Shown: positions 55,929-64,000 of the stretch, piece after piece
Layout: the number at the start of each line of letters is the position of its first letter
How positions within the stretch are numbered: position 1 is the stretch's first letter
Notes under the pieces: model-generated
Told to the model about the DNA's origin: nothing
Databases searched by the model: none
The model's input: the letters and a program-made list of their open reading frames with translations, nothing else
Made by a program: the position numbers and the translations under genes
Source of the DNA: Oceanicaulis sp. HLUCCA04
Lineage (GTDB): Bacteria > Pseudomonadota > Alphaproteobacteria > Caulobacterales > Maricaulaceae
Direction of reading: 5' to 3'
NCBI GenBank assembly: GCA_001314625.1
Contig: LJSH01000002.1
Span: 278,458-342,457, forward strand
Length of the DNA stretch: 64,000 nt

Positions 55929-56987
55929 ATGAGCACCGGCATCATTCTTTCCAGTGACCGCCCCGGCCTGTTGACGCCCAGCTTTGCCTACAAGCCGTTC
56001 CGCTATCCGTGGGCCTATGAGTACTGGAAGCGCCAGCAGCAGGTTCACTGGCTGCCCGAGGAAGTGCCGCTGGGCGAGGACTGCAAGGACTGGGCGACCA
56101 AGCTGACCGATGGCGAGCGCAGCCTGCTCACCCAGATTTTCCGCTTCTTCACGCAGTCTGACGTGGAGGTGGGCGCGAACTACATGGAAAACTACATGCC
56201 GCTCTTCAAGCCGGTTGAAGTGCGCATGATGCTGGCCAGCTTCTCCAACATGGAGACGGTCCACATCGCGGCCTATGCGCTGCTGCTGGAAACCATCGGC
56301 ATGCCCGACACCGAATTCTCCGCCTTCATGGAGTATCAGGAGATGTCGGCCAAGCACGACTATCTGGGCAAGTTCGGGGTGGAGACCGACCGCGACATTC
56401 TTACCTCGATGGCGGTGTTTGGCGGCTTTACCGAAGGGCTGCAGCTGTTTGCCAGCTTTGCCATGCTGATGAATTTCCCGCGCTTCAACAAGATGAAGGG
56501 GATGGGCCAGATCGTGTCCTGGTCAGTGCGCGACGAGTCGCTGCACTGCGAGGGCATGATGAAAATGTTCCACACTTTCGCTGAGGAAACCGGCGCCTAC
56601 ACGCAGAGCGTCAAGGACGACATCATCGATTGCTGCAAGACGGTGGTGAGCCTGGAAGACAAGTTCATCGAGCTGGCCTTCGAGGCCGGCGAGGTGGAGG
56701 GCATGACGCCGGACGATATCAAGCGATATATCCGCTATATCGCCGACTGGCGTCTCGACCAGCTCAAACTCCCGCCGATCTATGGCGCGAAGGAGCATCC
56801 GCTGCCCTGGCTGACCGAAATCCTCAATGGGGTCGAGCACGCCAATTTCTTCGAGGCGCGCGCCACCGAATACTCCAAGGGCGCCACCAAGGGTGACTGG
56901 CACGGCGATGAGGGCGTGTGGTCTAGCTTCGACAACTGGGTATCGGCCAAGCGCACCCTGCCGACGCAAGCCGAGCTGGCGGAGTAG
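55929..56987 (+). CDS. nrdB: Ribonucleotide reductase class Ia, beta subunit
   Basis: Radical-bearing small subunit of aerobic ribonucleotide reductase, 352 residues. The metal and radical sites are visible by spacing: Asp 78 in TQSDVEV, then Glu 109, His 112 and the radical Tyr 116 in METVHIAAYALLLE, and later the ligands of VRDESLHCEGM. A C-terminal tail (RTLPTQAELAE) would dock to NrdA. nrdA is not adjacent in this window. A strong terminator follows. Confidence 0.95.
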   Translation: MSTGIILSSDRPGLLTPSFAYKPFRYPWAYEYWKRQQQVHWLPEEVPLGEDCKDWATKLTDGERSLLTQIFRFFTQSDVEVGANYMENYMPLFKPVEVRMMLASFSNMETVHIAAYALLLETIGMPDTEFSAFMEYQEMSAKHDYLGKFGVETDRDILTSMAVFGGFTEGLQLFASFAMLMNFPRFNKMKGMGQIVSWSVRDESLHCEGMMKMFHTFAEETGAYTQSVKDDIIDCCKTVVSLEDKFIELAFEAGEVEGMTPDDIKRYIRYIADWRLDQLKLPPIYGAKEHPLPWLTEILNGVEHANFFEARATEYSKGATKGDWHGDEGVWSSFDNWVSAKRTLPTQAELAE

Positions 56988-57011
56988 GGAGCTGGCGCTT
57001 ATGCGGGGATG

Positions 57012-57041
57012 AAAAGGGGCAGGGCAACCTGCCCCTTTTTT
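57012..57041 (+). terminator. Intrinsic terminator after nrdB
   Basis: GGGGCAGG (57016-57023) and CCTGCCCC (57028-57035) form a perfect 8-bp stem with loop GCAA. It is extended by A-T pairs (57012-57015 with 57036-57039), and a T-run continues to 57041. It ends the nrdB transcript 25 nt after the stop codon. The flanking A- and T-runs could let it work in both directions. Confidence 0.9.
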
Positions 57042-57075
57042 ATTGGCAGGAGCGCGCAAGGCCTTCCTGTTCGTC

Positions 57076-57095
57076 GTTCCTGGGAAGGCGGGAAC
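57076..57095. repeat. REP-like small palindrome
   Basis: GTTCCTG (57076-57082) and CGGGAAC (57089-57095) pair around a 6-nt loop, in the context TCGTTCCTGGGAAGGCGGGAAC. This resembles the short extragenic palindromes common in proteobacteria. I see only this copy in the window. It lies in the 219-nt gap between nrdB and the next gene, which holds nothing else besides the terminator. Confidence 0.4.
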
Positions 57096-57206
57096 CCCCA
57101 GCCCGGCTGGCCCGCCCCATAAGGTCGGCTAAACGGCCGGTCTATGGCCAAGGCCTGAGAGGGTGCCTAGCTTCGCGCTATCCGGTCCGGGACGAAAGGA
57201 ACCGAT

Positions 57207-57749
57207 ATGCGCATCGCGGCTGCTTGTATTTCGCTGATGATTGCGGCAGGGCTTGCTGCCTGTTCGCCCGATCCGGAGGAGGCAAACTTGTCACAGCTTG
57301 AGGCCGTCGCCGCCGAAGCTCCCTATGACGCCAGTGCAGACGCGCACGCACAGCTGGACTCGGCCTTTGCGCGCGCAAGCGACAGAGGCACCCGCGTACT
57401 GGTGAAGTTTGGCGGCAATTGGTGCCCCGATTGCCGGATTTTTGCCGGCATGCTGGCTCTGGAGCCGATCGCTGCCTATACGGGCGAACACTACGAGATC
57501 GTCGCTGTCGATGTCGGCCGGTATGAGCGCAATATGGATGTGGTCGCCCGCTTCGGCATAGACGAACTTGAGGGCGCGCCCACGGTCATCATCACCACGG
57601 CGGACGGGCGGATCGTCAATAGCGGCACCTCTGCCGAATGGCGCACGGCGCGTGAGCGCAATCCGCAGGACGTGATGGACTATCTGGTCCGCTATGCAGA
57701 CGCGCCGGTGCCGGAAAATGCCGCCCGGGCGCAGACGGCGCGACCATGA
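57207..57749 (+). CDS. Thioredoxin-like lipoprotein
   Basis: A 180-residue exported thioredoxin-fold protein. The signal peptide ends in lipobox LAAC (MRIAAACISLMIAAGLAACS). The active site FGGNWCPDC holds Cys 73 and Cys 76, and the cis-Pro region is GAPTVIIT. It would act as a periplasm-facing thiol oxidoreductase. The ATG at 57207 lies 8 nt after GGAACC-type sequence. The stop overlaps the PhzF-like ATG by 4 nt, so both are co-translated. Confidence 0.85.
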   Translation: MRIAAACISLMIAAGLAACSPDPEEANLSQLEAVAAEAPYDASADAHAQLDSAFARASDRGTRVLVKFGGNWCPDCRIFAGMLALEPIAAYTGEHYEIVAVDVGRYERNMDVVARFGIDELEGAPTVIITTADGRIVNSGTSAEWRTARERNPQDVMDYLVRYADAPVPENAARAQTARP

Positions 57750-58579
57750 CCACCCTGCCTTTCGCCGAACTGCACGCGTTTTGCGATGGCGACGCGCCCC
57801 ATACCGGCAATCCGGCGGCGGTCGTGCTGCTGGACGAACCGCTGGATGATGAAACCCTGGCGGGCATAGCACGCTCCAATAATCTGTCTGAAACCGCCTA
57901 TCTGCTGGCCGAGGCTGAGGATCACTGGTCCTTGCGCTGGTTTACGCCGGGCGCGGAAGTCGATTTTTGCGGCCACGCCACGCTGGCATCGGGCGCCTGG
58001 CTGCTGGATCATGGCCGGGTGAAGGGTGATGCCGCCCGCTTCTCGACCCGGTCCGGGCCGATGAGCGTGGCGCGCACGGGCACGCCGGGCCGCTATGCGA
58101 TGGATTTTCCGGCCATAGACGTGAAGCGGCTGGATGCCTTTCCCGGCGGCATTGCCGGACTGGGCGGCGCATCTCCTGCGGAGGTCTATGAGCTGGTACG
58201 CGCCGAGCCTTGGCCCTGGTATATGGTGGTCTATGAGGCGGCGCAGAGCGTCACCGCGCTTCAACCCGATATGCGGATTCTAAAAGAGAGCGGCGCGTTA
58301 TGGAGCGTCACCGCGCCCGGCGGCGAGGGCAGCGATTTTGTCTCGCGCCTGTTTGCGCCTGCTATCGGCATTGATGAGGACCCGGTCACCGGATCGGCCC
58401 ATTGCGCGCTCGGCCCGTTCTGGGCCGGACGCCTTGGCCGCGATGTGCTCGCCGCCCGCCAGACCGGGCCGCGTCCGGGCGAAATCCATGTCAGAGCAGG
58501 CCGCGCGGCTCCGGCAAAAGGGCGCGTCGGCCTGGAAGGCCGTGCGCGCCCCTTCGTGGAAGGCCGGATAACGCTCTAG
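57746..58579 (+). CDS. PhzF-family isomerase/epimerase-like protein
   Basis: A 277-residue protein of the PhzF family, which shares the diaminopimelate epimerase fold. Signatures are FCDGDAPHTGNPAAVVLLDE, SNNLSETAYLL, LRWFTPGAEVDFCGHATLASG and, near the C-terminus, GIDEDPVTGSAHCALGPFW. Most members outside phenazine clusters have no assigned reaction. It is coupled to the thioredoxin-like gene. Its stop overlaps that of the opposing small gene by 4 nt. Confidence 0.9.
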   Translation: MTTLPFAELHAFCDGDAPHTGNPAAVVLLDEPLDDETLAGIARSNNLSETAYLLAEAEDHWSLRWFTPGAEVDFCGHATLASGAWLLDHGRVKGDAARFSTRSGPMSVARTGTPGRYAMDFPAIDVKRLDAFPGGIAGLGGASPAEVYELVRAEPWPWYMVVYEAAQSVTALQPDMRILKESGALWSVTAPGGEGSDFVSRLFAPAIGIDEDPVTGSAHCALGPFWAGRLGRDVLAARQTGPRPGEIHVRAGRAAPAKGRVGLEGRARPFVEGRITL

Positions 58580-58992
58580 TGCCTGCGGGCAAAGACCACC
58601 GGTGCGTAGGTCACGTGGACGGCAACCGGGCCCCAGCGCGTGTCGGCGAAGAATTGCTGACGGCGCGGATTCCAGCGCGCCTGATTGACAAAAATGCGCT
58701 GGCCGGTAATGCCGCGCCGTAATTCAAAGCGGGTCGGGATATAGTTGAAAGCGCCCGGCTGGCAGCGCAGGACGAAATTGCGATGCCGGTTCCACTGGGC
58801 GTGAAAGCGCGGGCGCTGGTGGTTGTACTGGCGCAAAGGCGCACACGCATTGGCATTGACCACAAAATGGCCTTGCGGTCCGGCCCATCCGCGCGGCTGC
58901 TGCCAGTGTTGCGCTTCGGCGGGCGCGATACTGGCGGTAAGTCCGGCAAGACCCAGGCTGGCGGCGATGATAAAGGCGGCGGGTTTGATCAT
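58576..58992 (-). CDS. Small secreted protein, Arg/Asn/Gln-rich
   Basis: A protein of 138 residues with signal peptide MIKPAAFIIAASLGLAGLTASIAPAEAQ. The mature part is rich in Arg, Gln, Asn and aromatic residues (QPRGWAGPQGHFVVN, RQYNHQRPRFHAQW, RWNPRRQQFFADTRWG) and has two Cys (NACAPLRQ, LRCQPG) that could form a disulfide. I recognise no family. I start at ATG 58992, because AAAGGA then lies 8 nt upstream; ATG 59001 is the alternative. Confidence 0.65.
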   Translation of the reverse strand: MIKPAAFIIAASLGLAGLTASIAPAEAQHWQQPRGWAGPQGHFVVNANACAPLRQYNHQRPRFHAQWNRHRNFVLRCQPGAFNYIPTRFELRRGITGQRIFVNQARWNPRRQQFFADTRWGPVAVHVTYAPVVFARRH

Positions 58993-59241
58993 GTCAGTCA
59001 TCCTTTGCAACACCGCAGCGCCGCCATTGGGCAGCGCTGTGTCCATCAAATAACGCCGAGAATGGCGCAGCGCGCCTGAACGCTGGCTGGCCCGCAAACT
59101 CATCTCCTGTTCAGCAAGCTGAACGTGTTGCGCTTGCGCCAGTCCTGTCCGGCATCGTCAGATGACGGGCGAATTTTACGGTGCGAACACATACACTTTC
59201 GGGCTATGCATCACTGACCGGGGTGTCAGAGGGGAATCACA
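58993..59241. other. Divergent intergenic region
   Basis: This 249-nt gap separates the small secreted-protein gene (minus) from the protease gene (plus). It must hold both promoters. I see no further gene. AGAGGGGAA precedes the protease ATG by about 6 nt. Confidence 0.4.
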
Positions 59242-60600
59242 ATGCGCACTTTTCTGGGGGCGGTAGCGCTGGCAGCAAGCGTTGGGGTGGCCGCCGGATG
59301 GACTTACCTGCAGGTCAGCGATGCGCCCGCTCCGTCAGCAAGCGCGGCCGCGATTGACGCGGGTGATCCCACTATCCTGACATCGCGCGATTACACGCGC
59401 ATCTTGCAAGAGTTCCAGAAGCCGGCACCGCAGCGCCCGGACGGCGCGCGCCCGGCTGGCTATACGGGCGATGACAGCTGCCGCCACGCCAATGATGGCG
59501 AGTGCGACGATCCGGGCATCGGGACCGGCGCCTGCGCCCTCAACACCGACTATTCCGATTGCTGGCGCATCGTCTCCGGTGAAGAAGATGATAGCTGCCA
59601 GTGGGCCAATGACGGCGAGTGTGACGAGCCGGGCTTTGGCACCGGCGCCTGCACGCAGGGCACAGACGTTTCCGATTGCGGTGATGTCACCCATCTGCGC
59701 TTCCGCAATGATAGCTGCGAGCTGGCCTTCAACAATATCTGCGACGAGCCGGAAATCGGTACCGGCCAGTGTGAGGCGCGCACCGACCGTTCCGATTGTG
59801 GAGGACGTCACCGCCCTCTTACCATCAACGACCATTTCTTCGGTGAAGACGACCGGGTGGTGATGGATACCGCGCAGTTTCCGTGGAGCGTGGTCGGCAC
59901 GATCAGCTCGGATCGCGGGGGCGGCTGCACGGCCACGCTGGTGGCTCCGGACGTTATCGTCACGGCGGCCCATTGCATCCATAGCGAAGACCAGCTTTAC
60001 GCGGGTGGCGTGTTCTCGACCGGCTTCGCCTTGCCGGGTGGACCGCGCACCGCGCGCGTCATCGACCATCTGATCGATGAAGAATGGGACAGCGAGCGTT
60101 TCAGCCAAACCGACGAGATCGATGGCACGGACTGGGCATTGCTGCGGATCGACGAGCCGCTCGGCGACGAGCTGGGCTATGTCGGGGTGCTGGATATCGT
60201 GGCAGACCGCGGCGAGCGCGAGACGCAAAACGCGCGCATCTGGCAGGCGGGCTATTCCTGGGATACGGGCAGCAATCTGTCCGGCAATGAGGATTGCCGT
60301 ATTCTGGAAACCTATGCCGATGACACCATCTCGCATGACTGCGACACGACGCGCGGCGATTCCGGCTCGCCCTTCATGGTCCATGAGGACGGCGAATGGC
60401 AGATCATTGCGACCGATTCAAATTTCCGCAGCAATCCCGACGGGCCGTTCATCTATATCTCGTCGCGCTCAAGCCGCTGGATCCATCTGCTTGAGGACTT
60501 CGCGGCCGGGCGTATCGGTGCCGGGGGCTTGCGTCCGCAAGGACCGGGCAAGCCGGGTGCGCCACAGCCTGTAAAGGCTGACGGGCAGGCGGGGCAGTAA
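59242..60600 (+). CDS. Secreted trypsin-like serine protease with three Cys-rich repeats
   Basis: A 452-residue exported protein. After signal peptide MRTFLGAVALAASVGVAAGW come three tandem Cys-rich units at residues 80-107, 119-146 and 159-186. Each has the spacing C-x7-C-x9-C-x8-C (for example CQWANDGECDEPGFGTGAC). A trypsin-like domain follows, with catalytic His 244 (TAAHC), Asp 297 (TDWALL) and Ser 374 (RGDSGSP). The C-terminal tail is Gly/Pro-rich (GPGKPGAPQPVKADG). The acidic repeats with D and N around the cysteines may bind calcium and hold the enzyme at a surface or substrate. The true target is unknown. Confidence 0.88.
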   Translation: MRTFLGAVALAASVGVAAGWTYLQVSDAPAPSASAAAIDAGDPTILTSRDYTRILQEFQKPAPQRPDGARPAGYTGDDSCRHANDGECDDPGIGTGACALNTDYSDCWRIVSGEEDDSCQWANDGECDEPGFGTGACTQGTDVSDCGDVTHLRFRNDSCELAFNNICDEPEIGTGQCEARTDRSDCGGRHRPLTINDHFFGEDDRVVMDTAQFPWSVVGTISSDRGGGCTATLVAPDVIVTAAHCIHSEDQLYAGGVFSTGFALPGGPRTARVIDHLIDEEWDSERFSQTDEIDGTDWALLRIDEPLGDELGYVGVLDIVADRGERETQNARIWQAGYSWDTGSNLSGNEDCRILETYADDTISHDCDTTRGDSGSPFMVHEDGEWQIIATDSNFRSNPDGPFIYISSRSSRWIHLLEDFAAGRIGAGGLRPQGPGKPGAPQPVKADGQAGQ

Positions 60601-60616
60601 GGAGCCGCTTTGCCGG

Positions 60617-61687
60617 CTAGAATTCCCGGGCGATGGAAATGTCGGTGCGGCTATCGCCGCTGACGAAGCCCGGATTGGGTTCGAATTCGTGGCGGTAGCT
60701 GTACTGCACCCGCAATGACCACAGATCGTTGAGCGCTGAATTCAGCCCGAAAATCTGGTCGAACCGGCTGGTGTCGGAGACCAGAAGGCTGGTTTCCGAT
60801 GTGAAGCTGATTGATTCCGTCAGCTGCAGGGCAATGTCAGACCCCAGATCCAGCGCGGCTACAGTCTGTGTTCCGTGTCCCGGTTCTGCCAGCATGCGGA
60901 TACCCGGACCGGCGCGCACTATCCAGGTCCGGGCCGGATCGATGAGTACCCGATAGCCGGCACCAATCCCTGTAAATGCCGTCCAGTCGAAGCTGGCAAC
61001 CCGGTCGCGCTCATAATCGGCGGCCGCAAAATAGGTGAAGCGCTCACCTGCCTCGCGCTCGCCGCGAAGGCGGGTGCGGAAATTGTCACGGCCTATCGTG
61101 CCGTTCACTTCCGAATACGCATAGTCGATATTGCCCTGAAAGCCCCAGCCGGAGAGCTCGCGTTCCACCTGTAATCCGAACGTATAGTCCTCGCGCGCCG
61201 TGTTGCCGGAATCAAACCGGATGCCCAGGCTTGCCCGGCCGTCCCACAGCTCGAACCGCCCCGCCGCGATCGTGCGCGCCACCGACATGGGCATGGCCGT
61301 CATCGTGCCGGTCAGGCCGGCACCATCAGCCATATCATTATCAAGGCCATCATCCTTGCCCTCGGTGGTATCGTCTTCAGCCAGTTCAACAGACGCCGCC
61401 CGCGCTGCCTCTTCCGGCAGAATGACCGGTTCCAGGCCCAGCGCCCGCCGGGCGGCATTTCCCTGTCCGAGCACTTCTGCGCCGAGCACCACTTCATCGG
61501 CCGGCCGGGTAAGCGCGATCAGCTGCACCGCGCGCGTGAAGTCTGCGCTGCCTTGCGCATTCGCCGCTTCGAGCAATTCCATCAGCGGTTCCGGCAATGC
61601 GTCCCCGTCAGCCAGAGCACTACCGGCGAGCGCAGCCGCGGCGGTAAAGGCGCCAAGCGCGGACCGCGCGAATCGGCGAGATGACAT
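60617..61687 (-). CDS. DUF481 outer-membrane protein
   Basis: A protein of about 356 residues with signal peptide MSSRRFARSALGAFTAAAALAGSALA. An N-terminal helical, acidic region (to about residue 120) is followed by alternating amphipathic strands (GRASLGIRFDSGNTAREDYTFGLQVE and on) ending in a terminal Phe (DISIAREF), typical of beta-barrels. The pattern fits DUF481 (YdiY-like). I start at ATG 61687, preceded by AAGGGAG about 7 nt upstream. Its function is unknown. It is convergent with the protease gene. Confidence 0.8.
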   Translation of the reverse strand: MSSRRFARSALGAFTAAAALAGSALADGDALPEPLMELLEAANAQGSADFTRAVQLIALTRPADEVVLGAEVLGQGNAARRALGLEPVILPEEAARAASVELAEDDTTEGKDDGLDNDMADGAGLTGTMTAMPMSVARTIAAGRFELWDGRASLGIRFDSGNTAREDYTFGLQVERELSGWGFQGNIDYAYSEVNGTIGRDNFRTRLRGEREAGERFTYFAAADYERDRVASFDWTAFTGIGAGYRVLIDPARTWIVRAGPGIRMLAEPGHGTQTVAALDLGSDIALQLTESISFTSETSLLVSDTSRFDQIFGLNSALNDLWSLRVQYSYRHEFEPNPGFVSGDSRTDISIAREF

Positions 61688-61818
61688 GGGGTGTCTCCCT
61701 TGCTGGCCAGTTCGAGCCATGATGATGTTTATCCCGCCGAAGAGGGGTTCAGGCGGAGGCCAACGTGTTCTAGCCTGATCACATGGCTGAGGCCAAACAG
61801 GCGATGGAGTTGATTTAC

Positions 61819-62541
61819 ATGTCCCAACCCTCTGACGAGTTTTCCTCGGCCAACCGTTACCGGGAAAGCGGCCCGCTGATCCCCGAATGGGCCGGACCGG
61901 CCTATCTGGGCGTGGCGGTGTTTGCCGCTCTGGTGTTTCTCCTTCTGGACCAGGTAACCGGCGGCGGGGCCCAGATGGGGCTGGTCAAGGTCAGCGGTAT
62001 TGTGCTGCTCGCCTTCTACGCAGGCTTCCGCAAGGCTTTCGTTCTGGTGCTCGCCCTGTTGCTATCGGCGTGCGGAGATTTCGCCCTCGCGCTCAGCCCG
62101 CCTGCCATGGAGGCAGGGATCGGCTTTTTCGGTGCGGCGCACCTTGCCTACTTGGCCATTTTCGCCGGGTTCATAGTGAAAGAGGGCTGGCGCAAGGACG
62201 GCCTGTTTCTTGCCGCTGCCCTGGTCGCTTACGGCATGGCAATGTTCGTCTGGCTGCGTCCCGGCATGAGCGAGCTTGTGCTGCCTGCCAGCGCCTATCT
62301 GGGTATCATCCTGCTCATGGTCATCGCGGCGGGCCTGGTGCGCGGACCGCGTCTTATCGTTGCCGGCGCGCTGCTTTTCCTGATCTCTGACAGCCTGATT
62401 GCCGCGCGCCTGTTTCGCGAAACGCTGGTTTTTGACGGGCTGGACTGGGGCGGAATCGCTGTCTGGATCACCTATTTCGCGGCGCAGTTCTGCCTTGCCG
62501 TCGGGATCGTCAGGCGCAAGCAGGCGGGCGTGGCGGCCTAA
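61819..62541 (+). CDS. YhhN/TMEM86-like lysoplasmalogenase family membrane protein
   Basis: A polytopic membrane protein of about 240 residues with roughly seven to eight hydrophobic helices. The family's two acidic motifs are seen in LLSACGDFALALSP and LLFLISDSLIAARLF. Animal TMEM86 relatives hydrolyse lysoplasmalogens; bacterial members are mostly uncharacterised. I favour ATG 61819 (MSQPSDEFSSANRY), with GGAG about 9 nt upstream, over the ATGs at 61783 and 61804. Its stop overlaps the opposing rpoH stop by 4 nt. Confidence 0.85.
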   Translation: MSQPSDEFSSANRYRESGPLIPEWAGPAYLGVAVFAALVFLLLDQVTGGGAQMGLVKVSGIVLLAFYAGFRKAFVLVLALLLSACGDFALALSPPAMEAGIGFFGAAHLAYLAIFAGFIVKEGWRKDGLFLAAALVAYGMAMFVWLRPGMSELVLPASAYLGIILLMVIAAGLVRGPRLIVAGALLFLISDSLIAARLFRETLVFDGLDWGGIAVWITYFAAQFCLAVGIVRRKQAGVAA

Positions 62542-63425
62542 GCCGTCACCAGACCGCGCTCTTCGGCCAGACGTTTCATTTCTGTTTGCAGCTTTTCAAA
62601 CGCGCGCACCTCGATCTGGCGGATGCGCTCGCGGCTGACACCGTACACGTCGGCAAGCTCTTCAAGCGTACGCGGCTCCTCGGCGAGGCGGCGTTCCTGG
62701 ATGATGTGGCGCTCGCGCTCATTGAGCCCGCCCATTGCCTCCTGCAGCAGGGTCATGCGGGTGGAGAATTCGTCGCTTTCGACCAGGCTCTCTTCGGCGT
62801 CTTCGGCGTTGTCGTCAGACAGCCAGTCCTGCCATTCGGCATCACCGTCAACGCGCATCGGCGCATTCAGCGAGGCGTCGGGCCCGGAAAGGCGGCGGTT
62901 CATCGAGATGACATCATCATTGGTGACGCCCAGCTTGGTCGCGATGGTGTCGACCTGATCGGGGTGCAGATCGCCTTCCTCGAGAGCCTGCATCTGGCTT
63001 TTCATCCGGCGCAGGTTGAAAAACAGCTTTTTCTGCGCGGCGGTGGTGCCCATTTTCACCAGGCTCCAGGATCGCAGAATGTATTCCTGGATGCTCGCGC
63101 GGATCCACCACATGGCATAAGTGGCGAGACGGAAGCCCTTGTCCGGATCGAACTTCTTCACCGCCTGCATCAGGCCGACATTGCCCTCAGAGATCACTTC
63201 AGCAATCGGCAGGCCATAGCCGCGATAGCCCATGGCGATCTTGGCCACGAGGCGCAGATGTGACGTGACCATCTTGTGGGCGGCTTCGGAATCGCCGTGC
63301 TCGGCCCAGCGCTTGGCCAGCATGAACTCCTCATCCTTTTCCAGCATCGGAAACTTGCGGATTTCGGTGAGATAGCGTGACAGCCCGCCTTCGGGCGACA
63401 GTGATGCCAGACGCATGGCGTTCAT
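62538..63425 (-). CDS. rpoH: RNA polymerase sigma factor RpoH (sigma-32)
   Basis: Heat-shock sigma factor of 295 residues. Region 2 shows YLTEIRKFPMLEKDEEFMLAKRW, SHLRLVAKIAMGYRGYGLPIAEVISEGNVGLMQAVKKFDP and RLATYAMWWIRASIQEYIL. The RpoH box follows in the KMGTTAAQKKLFFNLRR segment. Region 4 has a helix-turn-helix (TLEELADVYGVSRERIRQIEVRAFEKLQ). I start at ATG 63425 (MNAMRLASLSPEG), with AAGGGAGGA about 7 nt upstream. It would direct polymerase to chaperone and protease promoters. Confidence 0.97.
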   Translation of the reverse strand: MNAMRLASLSPEGGLSRYLTEIRKFPMLEKDEEFMLAKRWAEHGDSEAAHKMVTSHLRLVAKIAMGYRGYGLPIAEVISEGNVGLMQAVKKFDPDKGFRLATYAMWWIRASIQEYILRSWSLVKMGTTAAQKKLFFNLRRMKSQMQALEEGDLHPDQVDTIATKLGVTNDDVISMNRRLSGPDASLNAPMRVDGDAEWQDWLSDDNAEDAEESLVESDEFSTRMTLLQEAMGGLNERERHIIQERRLAEEPRTLEELADVYGVSRERIRQIEVRAFEKLQTEMKRLAEERGLVTA

Positions 63426-63683
63426 GTTCAATTCCTCCCTTGGCGGGCAGACCGCACGGATCATCAACCCAACGCATATCCTGCCGCCCCCGTTTTGCCA
63501 GCACCGCTTTTTGGCAGCGCAGCATGATCCATTTAGGAACCCGCAAAGGCAGATGCGAGGGGCAGGGGGTGAAGAAATCCTCACCTGTGAAGTCAAGTTT
63601 ATAAAAGCTCGCCCCACTTGTCCCGTGACGTTTCAGAAAGGCTGGCTTGCAACGCGCGCGATTCTGGCGGTATCGCTGCACTC
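63426..63683. promoter_or_regulatory. Divergent promoter region, rpoH and GNAT gene
   Basis: This 258-nt gap separates the divergent starts of rpoH and the acetyltransferase gene. On the minus strand, AAACTTGACTT near 63590-63600 could hold a -35 element for rpoH with a long leader. GGTGA and TCACC there can form a short hairpin. I could not identify a convincing -10 or a thermosensor. No gene is seen. Confidence 0.4.
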
Positions 63684-64000
63684 ATGGACGCGCAAACTGT
63701 CACTATCCGGCGGGCTGTCCCCGGCGATGAAGCGGCGCTGGCACTTGTCGGTGCCGCAAGCTTCCTGGAATCCTATGCCGGTGTCGTCGACGGGCGGGGC
63801 ATCATCCGCCATTGCCAGGAGCGTCACACGCCAGCGGTCTATGCCCGCGCGCTGGCCGATCCGTCGCACGGTTTGTGGCTTGCCGAGATAGCTCCGGGCG
63901 CGGCTCCCGTCGGTTATCTCCATTTGGCGCCCCCTGACCTGCCGGTTCCCACCGGACCGAAGGATGTGGAGATCAAGCGCATTTATGTGCTGTCGAGGCT
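63684..64000 (+). CDS. GNAT-family N-acetyltransferase (3' end outside window)
   Basis: The frame opens at ATG 63684 (MDAQTVTIRRAVPGDEAAL) and runs off the right edge without a stop. The visible 105 residues are the N-terminal half of a GNAT acetyltransferase: the first strand VTIRRAVPGDEAALALVGAASFLESYAG-type helix region, then LWLAEIAPGAAPVGYLHL and the beta-4 segment DVEIKRIYVLSR just before the acetyl-CoA site. The substrate cannot be read. It is divergent from rpoH. Confidence 0.8.
   Translation, partial: MDAQTVTIRRAVPGDEAALALVGAASFLESYAGVVDGRGIIRHCQERHTPAVYARALADPSHGLWLAEIAPGAAPVGYLHLAPPDLPVPTGPKDVEIKRIYVLSR

Noticed and set aside
1-64000. tRNA, rRNA, CRISPR array, insertion sequence or prophage
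   Set aside because: No tRNA-like cloverleaf, spaced direct repeats, transposase or phage genes were recognised when reading the window.

Overview
The window is GC-rich, gene-dense chromosomal DNA with many 1-4 nt gene overlaps. Gene content points to an alphaproteobacterium of the Caulobacterales/Maricaulales/Hyphomonadaceae kind: a fabA-fabB pair, an RpoH of alphaproteobacterial type, an rsmB / rpe / heparinase-like / purH neighbourhood, class Ia nrdB, and several outer-membrane lipoproteins with hydrolase folds. The species assignment is an inference. I see no rRNA, tRNA, CRISPR array, prophage or insertion sequence.

Layout. 1-5.0 kb: the end of a secreted protein, a lipoprotein, a D-aminoacylase-type amidohydrolase, a MEST-like alpha/beta hydrolase and a lycopene cyclase. 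4.98-21.9 kb: a large amino-acid block made of two divergent operons. The leftward operon is thrL-thrA-thrB-thrC-ilvD. The rightward operon is ilvL-ilvC-ilvG-ilvM-leuA-ilvE-leuC-leuD, followed by leuS. Between them lie two back-to-back transcription attenuators. Each has a leader peptide rich in the regulating amino acids, a candidate antiterminator helix and an intrinsic terminator. The aspartokinase-homoserine dehydrogenase has no ACT region, so attenuation may be the main visible control on the threonine arm. leuB and ilvA are not in the window.

21.9-44.1 kb: a type-B carboxylesterase lipoprotein, a Baeyer-Villiger-type monooxygenase behind a strong palindrome, a DUF1254/DUF1214 protein, an Uup-like ABC-F ATPase, proBA, bioB, a VanZ-like protein, a DUF3445 protein, an AGCS amino-acid:cation symporter, two lipoproteins, purH, a heparinase II/III-like protein, rpe, an S9 peptidase and rsmB. 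44.1-45.4 kb: a small, compositionally different insert with a close homologue of the methyl-directed restriction enzyme DpnI and a small downstream gene. 45.4-53.8 kb: rlmN, a VOC protein divergent from a TetR regulator across a perfect operator-like palindrome, a DUF6065-like protein, a fatty-acid hydroxylase divergent from a LysR regulator, a double-PAS cytoplasmic chemoreceptor, an MBL-fold hydrolase and an SH3-like protein. 53.9-64 kb: fabA-fabB, nrdB behind NrdR-like boxes, a thioredoxin-like lipoprotein, a PhzF-like protein, a secreted trypsin-like protease with three Cys-rich repeats, a DUF481 beta-barrel protein, a lysoplasmalogenase-like membrane protein, rpoH, and the start of a GNAT acetyltransferase cut by the right edge.

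All functional calls come from reading translated sequence against remembered family motifs. No database search was run.
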